A stretch of 64,000 nucleotides of DNA, taken from the NCBI RefSeq assembly GCF_039871975.1, contig NZ_JBDPLL010000001.1. One strand, given 5' to 3'. The number at the start of each line of letters is the position of its first letter. Within the stretch, counting starts at the first letter, position 1. Below, one piece after another: positions 9,541 to 18,425 of the stretch. The position numbers were made by a program, and so were the translations under genes. This DNA comes from Trichormus_B sp936914905. GTDB lineage: Bacteria; Cyanobacteriota; Cyanobacteriia; Cyanobacteriales; Nostocaceae. A model generated the notes under the pieces. The model did no database searches and was not told where the DNA came from. It saw nothing but the letters and a program-made list of their open reading frames with translations.

Positions 9541-9678
9541 ATCATCATTATTGAAATAAATTTAGAGTCAGGGAATGGTGATTGGGGACTGCGGATTGGG
9601 GACTGGGAACTGATTATTCTTCACCAATTTCTCCTATTCCCTAAACCCTAAAACCTAAACCCTTGACCCTTTAGCCTC

Positions 9679-10212
9679 TTACTTCTTAGGTGAAATCAGC
9701 ATCATCATATTTCGGCCTTCTTTCTTTGGCGCTTGCTGCACTTCACCAAAAGATTCTAAATCAGTAGCCATCCGTTTAAGCAGCTCCTCAGCTAAGTCAC
9801 TGTGTTGGATTTCTCGACCCCGGAACATCACGGTAGCTTTGACTTTATCACCATCTTTGAGGAAGCGTTCTGCTTGTTTGACGCGCACATTATAGTCATG
9901 TTCTTCTATCTTGTAGCGCATCTTCACTTCCTTCACATCAGCCGTGTGCTGCTTCTTCCGGGCTTCCCGCGCCTTTTTCTCCTGCTCAAACTTATATTTC
10001 CCATAGTCCATGATTCGACATACAGGCGGGTCAGCCTTGTCACTGAGTAGCACCAAGTCTAGCTCTTTTTCTTCCGCTAGTTGTAGTGCTTCCTGTGGTG
10101 GCATAATACCCAGTTGGGCACCATCAGTATCAATGACCCGAATTTTCGGGAAGCGAATGCGTTCGTTAATTTGGGGCAGATCGCGAGTTCTTTTTTTCTC
10201 AATCACAGGCAT
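9679..10212 (-). CDS. infC: Translation initiation factor IF-3
   Basis: This 177-residue IF-3 binds the 30S subunit, prevents premature 50S joining and checks start-codon pairing. The N-terminal domain spans residues 1-80 (INERIRFPKIRVIDTDGAQLG, ending PPVCRIMDYGKYKFEQEKKA) and joins through a basic linker (AREARKKQ) to the C-terminal domain. That domain contains KEVKMRYKIEEHDYNVRV and VMFRGREIQHSDLAEELL, both family signatures. Length is normal. The ATG at 10212 is used here, whereas enteric infC uses a rare AUU start. rpmI and rplT do not follow directly; a terminator does. Confidence 0.97.
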   Translation of the reverse strand: MPVIEKKRTRDLPQINERIRFPKIRVIDTDGAQLGIMPPQEALQLAEEKELDLVLLSDKADPPVCRIMDYGKYKFEQEKKAREARKKQHTADVKEVKMRYKIEEHDYNVRVKQAERFLKDGDKVKATVMFRGREIQHSDLAEELLKRMATDLESFGEVQQAPKKEGRNMMMLISPKK

Positions 10213-10561
10213 TATGATTTTTGGGAGCTCTTTAGTTAAGGATTTGGCTTGATCTTAGTTTACTTGGTTTTATTTTCTATGCCCATAGAGGCAAAATACG
10301 GAAATGACTCAAAACTTAAAAATGAGTCGATATCTTTAGGGTAACTAATCCATACAATATTTGGTTAGTCTAGTTGCATTTTTGATTCTACCCACTTTGA
10401 TCAGATTTCCCTACAATAGTTAATCTAAATTACACAAACTTAGCTAAGGTAAATTATTATTACAATAACTTATTCATATATTGACTTTAAAAAAAAAACA
10501 AATCTAAAAAAGGGTGTAGGGGGGAAAATCAATAATTACAAATTACGACGTGGAGGGATGC
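10213..10561. promoter_or_regulatory. Divergent promoter region infC / hydrolase
   Basis: About 350 bases between the divergent infC and alpha/beta hydrolase genes. It is AT-rich, with an A run near 10490-10500. GGAGG at 10552-10556 is the hydrolase ribosome site. No operator repeat stands out. Confidence 0.45.
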
Positions 10562-11557
10562 ATGAAGACTGCGGTAAATTGGCAGCAGCGGCTTGGGAAT
10601 CAAAGAGACTGGGTTTGGCGAGGTTGGCAAATCCGTTATACCTACATTCGCTCTGAATATAGTTCAGTTCAGCGAATATTCCCACAGCCACAGGAAATTG
10701 AGGACAAGAAAAAAAACTTATCAGACAACGATTTTATCATTCCTAGTCAAAACCACCCAAACACAACACCTTTAATCTTGCTACATGGTTTTGGTGCTTC
10801 CATTGGTCATTGGCGACATAATTTAGAGGTTTTGGGTGAATATCACACAGTTTACGCTTTAGATATGCTAGGTTTCGGCGCTTCCGAAAAAGCACCAGTT
10901 AATTACAGCGTTGAACTTTGGGTAGAACAGGTTTACGAATTTTGGCAAACATTTATCCGCCAACAGGTCATATTAGTAGGTAATTCTATCGGCTCACTAA
11001 TCGCTTTAGTGGCTGCTGCTGTCCATCCTGATATGGTGCAGGGGATAGTAATGATGAGTTTACCAGATCCCACTTTAGAACAAGAAGCCCTGCCTACATT
11101 TCTACACCCAGTAGTTAGAGTAATTAAAAGTATTATTGCTTCTCCTTTATTACTCAAAGCTCTTTTTAGATTTCTAAAGCGTCCAGGTGTACTAAGACGG
11201 TGGGCTAGTCTTGCTTATTCTAGTCAAGAAGCTATTACAGATGAACTCATAGAAATTTTAGTAGGGCCACCTCAAGATAGAGGCTCTACTCGAGCTTTTA
11301 TTGCCCTCTTCAAAGCCTCAATTGGTGTAGATTTTAGTCCCAGCGTCAAGGAAATATTGCCAAACTTAACAATTCCGATGCTATTAATTTGGGGACAAAA
11401 AGATCGATTTGTTCCTCCAATTCTAGCCAGTGAATTTGCTCGCTATAACGACAAACTAGAACTGCTGTATCTAGAAGATGTGGGTCACTGTCCCCATGAT
11501 GAATCCCCAGAACAGGTGAACAAAGCAATTTTAGATTGGATTCAGAGAAATAAGTAA
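10562..11557 (+). CDS. Alpha/beta fold hydrolase
   Basis: A 331-residue alpha/beta hydrolase. Visible features are the oxyanion-hole motif LLHGFGASIGHWRHN (about residues 73-87), the strand/turn VYALDMLGFGASEKA and the nucleophile elbow VGNSIGS (Ser near 141). The acid is in WGQKDRFVPP (about 278) and the catalytic His in DVGHCPHDE (about 307). Start choice: ATG at 10562 lies six bases after GGAGGG. The in-frame GTG at 10550 overlaps that site and is less likely. The long acidic and basic insertion before the oxyanion motif is typical of the cyanobacterial members. The substrate is unknown. Confidence 0.85.
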   Translation: MKTAVNWQQRLGNQRDWVWRGWQIRYTYIRSEYSSVQRIFPQPQEIEDKKKNLSDNDFIIPSQNHPNTTPLILLHGFGASIGHWRHNLEVLGEYHTVYALDMLGFGASEKAPVNYSVELWVEQVYEFWQTFIRQQVILVGNSIGSLIALVAAAVHPDMVQGIVMMSLPDPTLEQEALPTFLHPVVRVIKSIIASPLLLKALFRFLKRPGVLRRWASLAYSSQEAITDELIEILVGPPQDRGSTRAFIALFKASIGVDFSPSVKEILPNLTIPMLLIWGQKDRFVPPILASEFARYNDKLELLYLEDVGHCPHDESPEQVNKAILDWIQRNK

Positions 11558-11622
11558 CAGGAAACAGGGAATAGGAGCAATTTTTTGAATTACAAATTAC
11601 GAATTACGAATTACAAACTGCA

Positions 11623-11973
11623 CTAGCCAATAGTGACTTGAGTCGTGTCCACAGATGTCGCGCCATTTACAGAATTAGCGACAGATATCATCTTATTGAG
11701 AATATTCTGACTGGGAACTTTGCCTTTTAACACCACAATACTTCCTGTCTGAGCAACCCAGAGGGTATTTACATCATCAAGTTGAGGATCTTCATCAAAA
11801 GCCAATGTTACCCGCTTAGCTAAACCACTTTGGTCATATTCTCCATTCAGTCCTAGAGCTTCTGGTGGAATTTTTTCCGTAGCTGTAGTTCTAGCCTGAG
11901 ATATTTGGGGAGTTGGATTTACTTGTGCATTTTCCGGTTTTTCCAATCCAAACAGTCTTTTTAGCCAACCCAT
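11623..11973 (-). CDS. BON-like domain protein of unknown function
   Basis: A 116-residue protein starting MGWLKRLFGLEKPENAQ, with a Pro/Thr-rich linker. The C-terminal segment (about 45-116) reads LAFDEDPQLDDVNTLWVAQ, GSIVVLKGKVPSQNILNKM and GATSVDTTQVTIG. The pattern of a short strand, GKV, a helix and VNGATSVDTT resembles the BON fold, which occurs in small proteins with phospholipid-binding or osmotic roles. I chose the ATG at 11973 because GGA lies about ten bases before it and the family N-terminus is MGWLKRLF. It converges with the hydrolase gene; no operon is seen. Confidence 0.6.
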   Translation of the reverse strand: MGWLKRLFGLEKPENAQVNPTPQISQARTTATEKIPPEALGLNGEYDQSGLAKRVTLAFDEDPQLDDVNTLWVAQTGSIVVLKGKVPSQNILNKMISVANSVNGATSVDTTQVTIG

Positions 11974-12100
11974 AAACAATTTTTTCCTAGTTATAAGGTT
12001 TCTCACATCAGTATAAAGGCTTGAAGAAAAAGTAACATCTACCGCTGAAGGGATATTTAATCACTGTAAGTAAGTGGGCGTTAAAAATTGTCGTTATGAC

Positions 12101-12250
12101 AAGGCAAGAGGTGAACCAGCGGGGTCTTGGGGAGGTACTGCGGTGGAAGGGTTTCCCGCCATAAGGTAAGTGGCATGGTTTCCCCCATGTAGGCGCTTCG
12201 CCTTCCCCCAGGGTGCGACTGGAGAACCCGAAGGGCAATAGGTAAGAGGC
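12101..12250. repeat. Dispersed ~150-base Nostocales repeat (copy 1)
   Basis: A GC-richer stretch with GGTGAACCAGC at one end and CTGGAGAACCCGAAGGGC at the other, and an internal TTTCCCCCATGTAGG. An inverted, diverged copy is at 54223-54360, identical over many blocks. It has no coding capacity. It resembles non-autonomous intergenic repeats common in Nostoc/Anabaena. Flanking AAAATTGTCGTTATGACAAG also occurs near 18942. Confidence 0.7.
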
Positions 12251-12359
12251 AATAGGGAAGAGCGCAATACATATCTCTAAGCAGCAGAACAGTTCGATGT
12301 AGCTGTTTCACCTATAGTGTGATAGCTCCAGCACAGGATACTATGGTGATTGCCAATAA

Positions 12360-13267
12360 GGAAAGTGGATTAAATAGAGTGGCAATAAGATTTATACACG
12401 AGAAGGGTAGATGGAGAACTGGTAGATGATGGGCCCTAACCCTAGTGAAATTGAAGTTAAAATGCAAGGATACTATAAGTCCTTGTCAGAGAAGGATGGC
12501 CGGATATGGGCGGCGATTGAAGCCCTAAAACTAGGGTAGGGCGGCCAGGCATAGATCCGCGGCTTGCTGTTATGCCATCAGGAAACCTGAAAGTTGGGCT
12601 TGGGGGAACTTGAGGAAGAAAAGGTGGTTGAGCACGAGGGCATTCGCCAACCCGTAGGTGGAGGAAAATCAGCCTTTGACAGGATTGCCTCCTGAGAAGA
12701 GGGGTTTTTGGGAGTGTTGGAGCGGCACACAGAGGGTTCACGGATGGATGAAACCTTCAGGTGGACTCATCTCANNNNNNNNNNNNNNNNNNNNNNNNNN
12801 NNNNNNNNNNNNNNNNNNNNNNNNNNNNNNNNNNNNNNNNNNNNNNNNNNNNNNNNNNNNNNNNNNNNNNNNNNGGTAGTAGGAATAGCTCTCCCTATTA
12901 CATCTTCACACAGGACTTACAGGCCTTAGTTAATAAACTGGCTATTGAAATTCCCATCCCTCATTATCCCCCCTACACCTCCAACTACAATCCCATGGGG
13001 TATCGTTTGTTTCCTCATATTTCTCCCCTCCCTGTGTCAGGGGCTGATTGTTGAGAGTGTCCAGACTGTAAAAGTCCTCATGGGAATGAATGGCAACTAC
13101 CCCAACTGGACTCAAACTCTTGACGACGATTCTCTATAAGACCTATCAAACCGGCCAAAAAGTGGCTCTTGACTTCCAATCAAATGTGAAGATTGTTGTT
13201 GATCAATTCTTGCCCCAATGGAATTACACCCCTAAACCAGAGTTACGGGTTATTTAATCCACTATCC
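12360..13267 (+). mobile_element. ISAzo13-family insertion sequence, interrupted by a scaffold gap
   Basis: The left end GGAAAGTGGATTAAAT (12360-12375) and right end ATTTAATCCACTATCC (13252-13267) are imperfect terminal inverted repeats with one mismatch. Between them are the two ends of an ISAzo13-family transposase. The N-terminal part reads MQGYYKSLSEKDGRIWAAIE. The C-terminal part includes PIPHYPPYTSNYNPMGYRLF, then TTRTGLKL-type residues in other frames. There are stops at the GG*GGQ site near 12536 and frameshifts after the gap, so the transposase is also mutated. The Ns hide probably more than 100 bases, since intact members of the family are longer. The element ends about 105 bases before the radical SAM gene. 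Confidence 0.8.
12775..12874. other. Assembly gap (100 N)
   Basis: A run of exactly 100 Ns inside the insertion sequence. This is a scaffold gap of conventional length, so its true size is unknown. Confidence 0.99.
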
Positions 13268-13372
13268 TCAGTAAATTGGCTGTGTACGGGTAAAGAGCTA
13301 TTCTGAATCCTTACCACAATTTTATGATTATCTGGTTTAGGATGAAATATAAATAACGCATTAGATAAACCT

Positions 13373-15004
13373 GTGACATCATCTGTATTTAATTCTGAAC
13401 GCCTTTTATTTACACCCGCTACTCCCCAAACTGATGCTATTCCTGTGATTTTTGCTTTCCCCAATGAGTACACGGTGGGAATAACCAGTCTTGGCTATCA
13501 GGTGGTATGGGCGACTTTGGCAATGCGTGATGATTTGCAGGTGAGTCGCTTATTTACTGATATTCATGAACAACTTCCTAGAGAACCGGAAATACTTGGT
13601 TTTTCTATGTCTTGGGAATTAGATTATGTGAATATTTTCAATCTTTTGGAATATTTACAAATTCCTCTTCGTGCAATTTCTCGCACTGCAAATCATCCTC
13701 TAGTTTTTGGTGGTGGTCCTGTTCTCACTGCTAATCCTGAACCTTTTGCTGATTTTTTTGATGTCATTTTATTGGGTGATGGGGAAAATCTGCTGGGTGA
13801 TTTTATTGATGCCTATAAAGAAGTTAGAAATGCTGATAAAGAAGCTCAAATAAAAAAATTAGCACACGTTCCAGGCATTTATATTCCCAGTTTATATAAT
13901 ATAAAATATTCTAGTTCGGATGGTGAAATATTAGCAATTAATCCAATTTATTCGGAGTTTCCCACAGTTATTCAAAAGCAAACTTACCGGGGAAACACTC
14001 TTTCTGTTTCAACTGCAGTGACAGAAAAAGCCGCCTGGGAAAATATTTTCATGGTGGAAGTGGTGCGGAGTTGTCCTGAAATGTGCCGCTTCTGTTTAGC
14101 AAGTTATTTAACTTTACCGTTTAGAACTGCAAGTTTCGAAAACTCTTTAATTCCCGCTATTGAACAGGGTTTAAAGGTTACTAACCGTCTAGGTTTATTG
14201 GGTGCTTCGGTAACTCAACATCCGGAATTTTCAGAGTTATTAGATTATATTAGTCAACCAAAATATGATGATGTGCGGTTGAGTGTTGCTTCTGTTAGAA
14301 CGAATACGGTAACGGAAAAGTTAGCTGCAACTTTAGCAAAACGGGACACGCGATCGCTTACCATTGCCATAGAAAGTGGTTCAGACAAATTACGCCAAAT
14401 CATCAATAAAAAGTTATATAACGATGAAATTATCCAAGCTGCGGTGAACGCGAAAGCTGGTGGTTTATCGAGTTTGAAACTATACGGAATGGTGGGTATT
14501 CCTGGAGAAGAAACGGAAGATTTAGATGCAACGGTAGCAGTGATGAAGGCTGTTAGAAAAGCTGCTCCTGGTTTGCGGTTAACTCTGGGATGTAGCACTT
14601 TTGTTCCAAAGTCCCACACACCGTTTCAGTGGTTTGGGGTGAATAAACAATCTGAGAAGCGGTTACAGTTTTTACAGAAACAGCTAAAACCCCAAAGTAT
14701 AGATTTTCGTCCTGAAAGTTATAATTGGTCTATTATACAGGCTTTGTTATCGAGAGGTGATCGCAGGCTTTCCTATCTGTTAGAACTAACTCGTGATTTT
14801 GGTGACTCATTGGGCAGTTACAAACGCGCCTTCAAGGAATTAAAGGGAAAAATTCCCGACTTAGATTATTACGTTTATAGTAATTGGTCAACTGAGCAAA
14901 TTTTACCTTGGAATCACTTGCAAGGTCCCTTACCTCAGTCTACACTAATAAAGCATTTGGCTGAAGCAATGAGTCATTTTCGGTCTGCTTCACAAGTGAA
15001 ATAA
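13373..15004 (+). CDS. B12-binding-type radical SAM protein
   Basis: A 543-residue radical SAM enzyme. The N-terminal 180 residues form a B12-binding-like domain (EILGFSMSWELDYVNIFNLL, then LVFGGGPVLTANPEPFADFF and VILLGDGE). The radical SAM core follows, with the cluster motif SCPEMCRFCLA (CxxxCxxC, residues about 232-240). SAM-binding segments include SLTIAIESGSDKLRQ and LKLYGMVGIPGEE, and a C-terminal extension continues to 543. The GTG at 13373 is the start that preserves the conserved N-terminus. The gene is intact although an insertion sequence ends just upstream, which may have changed its promoter. The substrate is unknown; related proteins include methylthiotransferase-like and tetrapyrrole enzymes. 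Confidence 0.85.
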   Translation: MTSSVFNSERLLFTPATPQTDAIPVIFAFPNEYTVGITSLGYQVVWATLAMRDDLQVSRLFTDIHEQLPREPEILGFSMSWELDYVNIFNLLEYLQIPLRAISRTANHPLVFGGGPVLTANPEPFADFFDVILLGDGENLLGDFIDAYKEVRNADKEAQIKKLAHVPGIYIPSLYNIKYSSSDGEILAINPIYSEFPTVIQKQTYRGNTLSVSTAVTEKAAWENIFMVEVVRSCPEMCRFCLASYLTLPFRTASFENSLIPAIEQGLKVTNRLGLLGASVTQHPEFSELLDYISQPKYDDVRLSVASVRTNTVTEKLAATLAKRDTRSLTIAIESGSDKLRQIINKKLYNDEIIQAAVNAKAGGLSSLKLYGMVGIPGEETEDLDATVAVMKAVRKAAPGLRLTLGCSTFVPKSHTPFQWFGVNKQSEKRLQFLQKQLKPQSIDFRPESYNWSIIQALLSRGDRRLSYLLELTRDFGDSLGSYKRAFKELKGKIPDLDYYVYSNWSTEQILPWNHLQGPLPQSTLIKHLAEAMSHFRSASQVK

Positions 15005-15421
15005 TAAAGAAGTTCCCAGAGTTAAAGAAAGCAAAATAAATCTGAGTTTTATTGTGCTTACTTTGGTGAAGAAAATTTTAATTTTATTGATTTTAGTGTA
15101 GGAATACAGCAAAATTATATATAGCAATCCAGAATCATTGGTGAGAAAATACTTAGTTGATTAAACAAAACATAAATACTAAATAAATTTATGTTTTGTG
15201 GCTGAAGTGGTATATTAAGGGTAATTCATACTTTTAAAGTATAGTTTTATAAGTTACAAATGCAGTAGCAGTATTTACTCATGATTCATTTAGGATTGCT
15301 ATAGAAGATTGTCAAGTTTGCTGTCGTCCTAATATTTTGTATGTCAGGATTGATGAATATACGCTAGATATTGAAATAGATATAGATAGTGAATATGAAG
15401 GTTACAGTTTAGGTTTTTTTC
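15005..15421. other. Intergenic region with an unidentified reading-frame remnant
   Basis: The first 250 bases are AT-rich and carry nothing clear. Around 15275-15420 an open stretch reads HDSFRIAIEDCQVCCRPN, then DEYTLDIEIDIDSEYEGYS. It has no start codon in a good context and merges into the next pseudogene. It looks like the end of a lost gene. I cannot name the family. Confidence 0.35.
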
Positions 15422-15891
15422 ATGCTGCATTTTACTCATTCTTCCATTATTAATGTACCTGTTTATTAATGTACCTGTTGAAGTAGTTTGGAAATTCCAT
15501 GAAAGACATGATATTTATTGTACAAGTACTTACCCCAGCTTGGCAACCTGTATAAGTTCTCCCTCGGGAAGGGGGATTTGATGAAGGTGCAATAACTAAG
15601 TTTAGGTTGTTCCTTGGACTATTACCTTTGACTTGGTTAGCAGGTCATACTAATTATAAAAAATATCGTCTGTTTACTGATGAACAAATATCTGGGCCTT
15701 TTGAGTGTTGGGTACATCCTCATGAGTTTGCAGATGAAAATGGAAAGACTAAATTAACTGATCATATTTCTTATTCCATGCCAGGTGGTGATGGGCTGGA
15801 ATTTGTCACCGGTTGGTTGTTACAAGTGTCGTTAGAAGAAATGTTTCCTTATAGGCATTTTATTACAAACCGGGAATGTGAGTCAAAATAA
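15422..15891 (+). pseudogene. SRPBCC (START-like) family protein, frameshifted
   Basis: The ATG at 15422 starts MLHFTHSSIINVPV, the normal beginning of SRPBCC cyclase/dehydrase-like proteins of about 150-160 residues. A 16-base direct duplication (15448-15463 and 15464-15479) shifts the frame. After correction VEVVWKFHERHDI follows, then VLTPAWQPV, a TAA at about 15552, and REGGFDEGAITKFRLFLGLL. The C-terminal 94 residues (TDEQISGPFECWVHPHEF, FPYRHFITNRECE) are clean. Members bind hydrophobic ligands in a helix-grip fold. The duplication alone would inactivate the gene. Confidence 0.7.
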
Positions 15892-16010
15892 TTGATTATT
15901 AATTATCCAGATTCATAGCATCTTCTCTATCCCCAAATTTGAGCTTTACCTGCATATTCAGAATTTATTTATTGTTCATGACTTTTACAATTGATAATGG
16001 AGGAATTCTC

Positions 16011-16572
16011 ATGTTAGAAGTTAAGCCACGTTTTCAAAGCTTTGAAGAATATTTAGCTTATGATGATGGATCAGATAAATTATATGAATTATTTAATGGA
16101 GAGTGAATAGAAATGCCACCGGAATCATGGATTAATGTACAAGTTGCCAATTGCATTTTACTCATGTTTGCATTATTCATAGGAATTGATAGAGTACGGG
16201 GACATGGTTTAGAGTTGGAAGTGAGAGGAGAACCGAGAAACCATCATCCTGATTTAACTCCTCTTCGAGAAGAACATATTCAACAATTATCTAAACGTAA
16301 TTCTATCAGATTCTCCTTGTTACCATCTTTGTTAGTGGTTGAAGTGGTTAGCCCTGGTGAATTACAAAGAGATAGGGATTTTATAGCCAAGCGTTTACAA
16401 TATCAAGATTGGGTATTCCTGAATATTGGATTATTGTTCCAGAAAATAAAACTGTTTTAGTGTGGTAATTAATTGACATATTTATCATAAACTGGGGATT
16501 TGTGCTGGTGAGCATTTAGCTGTATCTCGACAATTTAATGAGCTAAATTTGCAAGTTTCGCAGATTTTTTAA
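16011..16572 (+). pseudogene. Uma2-family (DUF820) endonuclease, broken
   Basis: GGAGG at 15999-16003 and ATG at 16011 begin MLEVKPRFQSFEEYLAYDDG. A TGA at 16104-16106 replaces a sense codon in the family motif GELIEMPP. The frame then runs through WINVQVANCILL, LRVRGHGLELEVRG-type sequence, LVVEVVSPGELQRDRDF and KRLQYQDW. A one-base deletion after QYQDW destroys GIPEYWIIVPENKTVLVW, which is readable in the next frame. The C-terminal end (SRQFNELNLQVSQIF) is visible near 16530-16570. The family has a PD-(D/E)XK fold, with EVVSP as part of the active site. Two lesions make it a pseudogene. Confidence 0.75.
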
Positions 16573-16868
16573 ATAGGGCTGAAAAATTACAAAAATACAC
16601 CTAACTTATGTTTTTAAACACTGATTCAATCTATACTTGTTTGAGCTGCTTCAGGATTGGGGTATCCACTCTTAAGGTTCAATTTAAGGGGATATAGTCT
16701 GGGATTTATAGAGTTCATAGTCTCGATCCACTTTAACTCTGATAACTGAACCCAGAGAGAAGGAGTTGACAGAAGAAAATCAAAAATATAGCTTAGCGTA
16801 AGGAATATATTTTAGCTGGAAATGTAAATTTTTCTGAAAAATTCTAATTTTTTAATGACTTAAGAAAT

Positions 16869-17153
16869 CTATCTAACAGCCGAAAATAGTATCTCCAAAA
16901 AATAATGGGTCTTTAAGAAAAGTAAATCCCCTTTCAAGAGCTCACGCAGGTCTAATTCTCTTCTCTCTTGACTTTGCACAACTAAGCATCTTTGTTCTAT
17001 TCCTGCATAATTTACTGTTTTTGAAGCAAGTTTATATCCTGGCAAGTTACTGTCAATAAATTCTGATTCTGGTAATGTTGATATTAGTGAATATGCTGTT
17101 TTTATACTTAGTGAAACTCTACATAACCGGCGTAAATCTGACATTAATTTCAA
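16869..17153 (-). pseudogene. IS1634-type transposase fragment
   Basis: A 94-residue reading with LRRLCRVSLSIKTAYSLIST, then NYAGIEQRCLVVQSQERREL. It resembles the central part of IS1634/IS4-superfamily transposases, which have [W/L]-x-[T/C]-RVP-type sequence followed by a KQRWLVVES-type stretch. The conserved Trp of that last stretch is Cys here. No ends, DDE residues or inverted repeats remain. Assignment is from motif resemblance only. Confidence 0.5.
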
Positions 17154-17210
17154 AACATTAATTTCAAAAAGGAATAAGTTTTGTTCGCCGTTGTTAATTG
17201 AGAGTTAGTT

Positions 17211-17243
17211 ATACTACCAAGTAGTTATTAAACAATAATTGTT
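17211..17243 (+). promoter_or_regulatory. Candidate ArsR-type operator in front of the arsR-like gene
   Basis: Two small dyads lie 20-50 bases before the arsR-like start: ACTAC-CAA-GTAGT (17213-17225) and AACAAT-A-ATTGTT (17231-17243). ArsR/SmtB proteins usually bind such imperfect dyads in their own promoters. Binding itself is inference. Confidence 0.4.
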
Positions 17244-17262
17244 CTAAGGATTGAGTTTCCCC

Positions 17263-17625
17263 ATGCCAAAAACGAAGCTATCCAAGACTGATCCTGCTAT
17301 TCTCGCGGCAGTTGCTGACTCTTTCAAGGTGCTATCAGAGGGGAGTCGGCTACAGATTTTGACCTTTGTGAAGTCAGGTTCGATGAATGTGATGGAGATT
17401 GCAGAGGACACTAGTTTGGGGCAAGCAAATCTATCTAAGCATCTGAAAGTATTAACTCAAGGGGGGATTTTGTCTCGTCAGCCGAAAGGGACTAGCACCT
17501 ATTACGAGATTGCTGACCCAGTGATTTTTGAGTTTTGTGAGTTAGCGTGTGATCACATTACAGAACGAGTATTACAACAAGCTGAAAGCCTAAAAGCTCT
17601 TCGCAACAACACAGGAGTTTTCTGA
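17263..17625 (+). CDS. ArsR-family winged-helix transcriptional regulator
   Basis: A 120-residue ArsR-type repressor. The winged helix runs from about residue 20 to 95 (VADSFKVLSEGSRLQILTFV, then VMEIAEDTSLGQANLSKHLK as recognition helix, and ILSRQPKGTSTYYEIAD as wing). The metal-box cysteines of ArsR (ELCVCDL) or SmtB are absent. Only one Cys near the C-terminus (FCELACDH) is seen, in the dimerisation helix region, where related sulfur or redox sensors keep a Cys pair; two Cys are present here (about residues 91 and 95). The start is taken as ATG 17263 with AAGGA upstream; a TTG at 17251 is possible. Its usual neighbours are transporters, but here only decayed DNA follows. Confidence 0.8.
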   Translation: MPKTKLSKTDPAILAAVADSFKVLSEGSRLQILTFVKSGSMNVMEIAEDTSLGQANLSKHLKVLTQGGILSRQPKGTSTYYEIADPVIFEFCELACDHITERVLQQAESLKALRNNTGVF

Positions 17626-17680
17626 ACCAATTCAGTAAAACTTACATATCGTAGCGTAGGTGATAGCTAAACTTCCTGGT

Positions 17681-17702
17681 AATTGCTATTTGGATAGCAA
17701 TT
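17681..17702 (+). terminator. Possible terminator hairpin after the arsR-like gene
   Basis: Nine-base arms AATTGCTAT/ATAGCAATT around TTGG, 55 bases after the arsR-like stop, followed by TGTTCTCTTG. The stem is AT-rich and the U tract weak. Confidence 0.35.
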
Positions 17703-17870
17703 TGTTCTCTTGCTTATCAAAGCCAGCTATGTCATTCTCTATAGATACTCCATAATATCTATCGAATTACCACATTTTTAAAATGGTGATTGTCCTAATA
17801 GATGCCAAGCAAAAACGCAAAGCTCCCGTTAGCAGCGATAGCATAGCAGAACACACCAACATTCTTGAAC

Positions 17871-18080
17871 ATGAATATATATAAGTCTCAGCTCATCAAT
17901 GTAGTCTATCTCTGGAAACTAGGTAAATCCCAATTAAAGAAGTTTTTGTGGCATTCCCACGCCTAGAGTACAGTTTTTGGACTGATCCTACTCACCTTAG
18001 TCAGTTTAATTTTTTTGGGCATCCATTGGAGTTACCGCAAATTCTTTTTCACCCATCCCGTTGTGGAAGCAAATGAATGA
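17871..18080 (+). pseudogene. Small membrane protein reading frame with one in-frame TAG
   Basis: The ATG at 17871 gives 69 codons ending TGA at 18080. A single TAG at 17964-17966 (codon 32) interrupts it. The part after the stop reads STVFGLILLTLVSLIFLGIH and WSYRKFFFTHPVVEANE, a transmembrane helix followed by a basic and then acidic tail. The part before it is basic (LWKLGKSQLKKFLWHSH). The smooth structure on both sides of the TAG suggests a formerly intact small membrane protein with a recent nonsense mutation. I do not recognise a family. Confidence 0.35.
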
Positions 18081-18217
18081 GACTTCAAAAGCAGTAATTA
18101 AAAACTAGCAGTTCCCAATATTTGAGCAGACATCCCTTAAACATCTTTGATGTGGTAGTAGTTTGGGTTCAGTTCTTCGTGAACAGCTAGTTATTTTGAT
18201 TACCTAGAAAAGGATAA

Positions 18218-18340
18218 TTATAGTTCTTCATCTACAGGTAAGACATCGTGAAAATGGTTATAATCAACTTTTTCATTGTTGATCTTGATATCAACTCGTG
18301 GAATTACCTGAAGCATATCCGAAAATATGGACTCCGACAT
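18218..18340 (-). CDS. Possible 40-residue small protein
   Basis: Minus-strand ATG (18338-18340) to TAA (18218-18220), reading MSESIFSDMLQVIPRVDIKI and then NNEKVDYNHFHDVLPVDEEL. The composition looks protein-like: alternating strand residues, an acidic end, no low complexity. No strong ribosome site precedes the ATG. It lies about 85 bases downstream of the DUF2382 gene on the same strand. Family not recognised; chance cannot be excluded. Confidence 0.35.
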   Translation of the reverse strand: MSESIFSDMLQVIPRVDIKINNEKVDYNHFHDVLPVDEEL

Positions 18341-18425
18341 CTCACACAGCCTACAAAAGACATTGAGTGTGACAATTGCAGTCAGACGTAATTACCTAAA
18401 AAGGTGGGAAATATCCACCTGATAA

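Noticed and set aside
12658..13139. Open frames running through the N gap near 12.8 kb
   Set aside because: They are artefacts of translating Ns; only the transposase pieces on either side are real.
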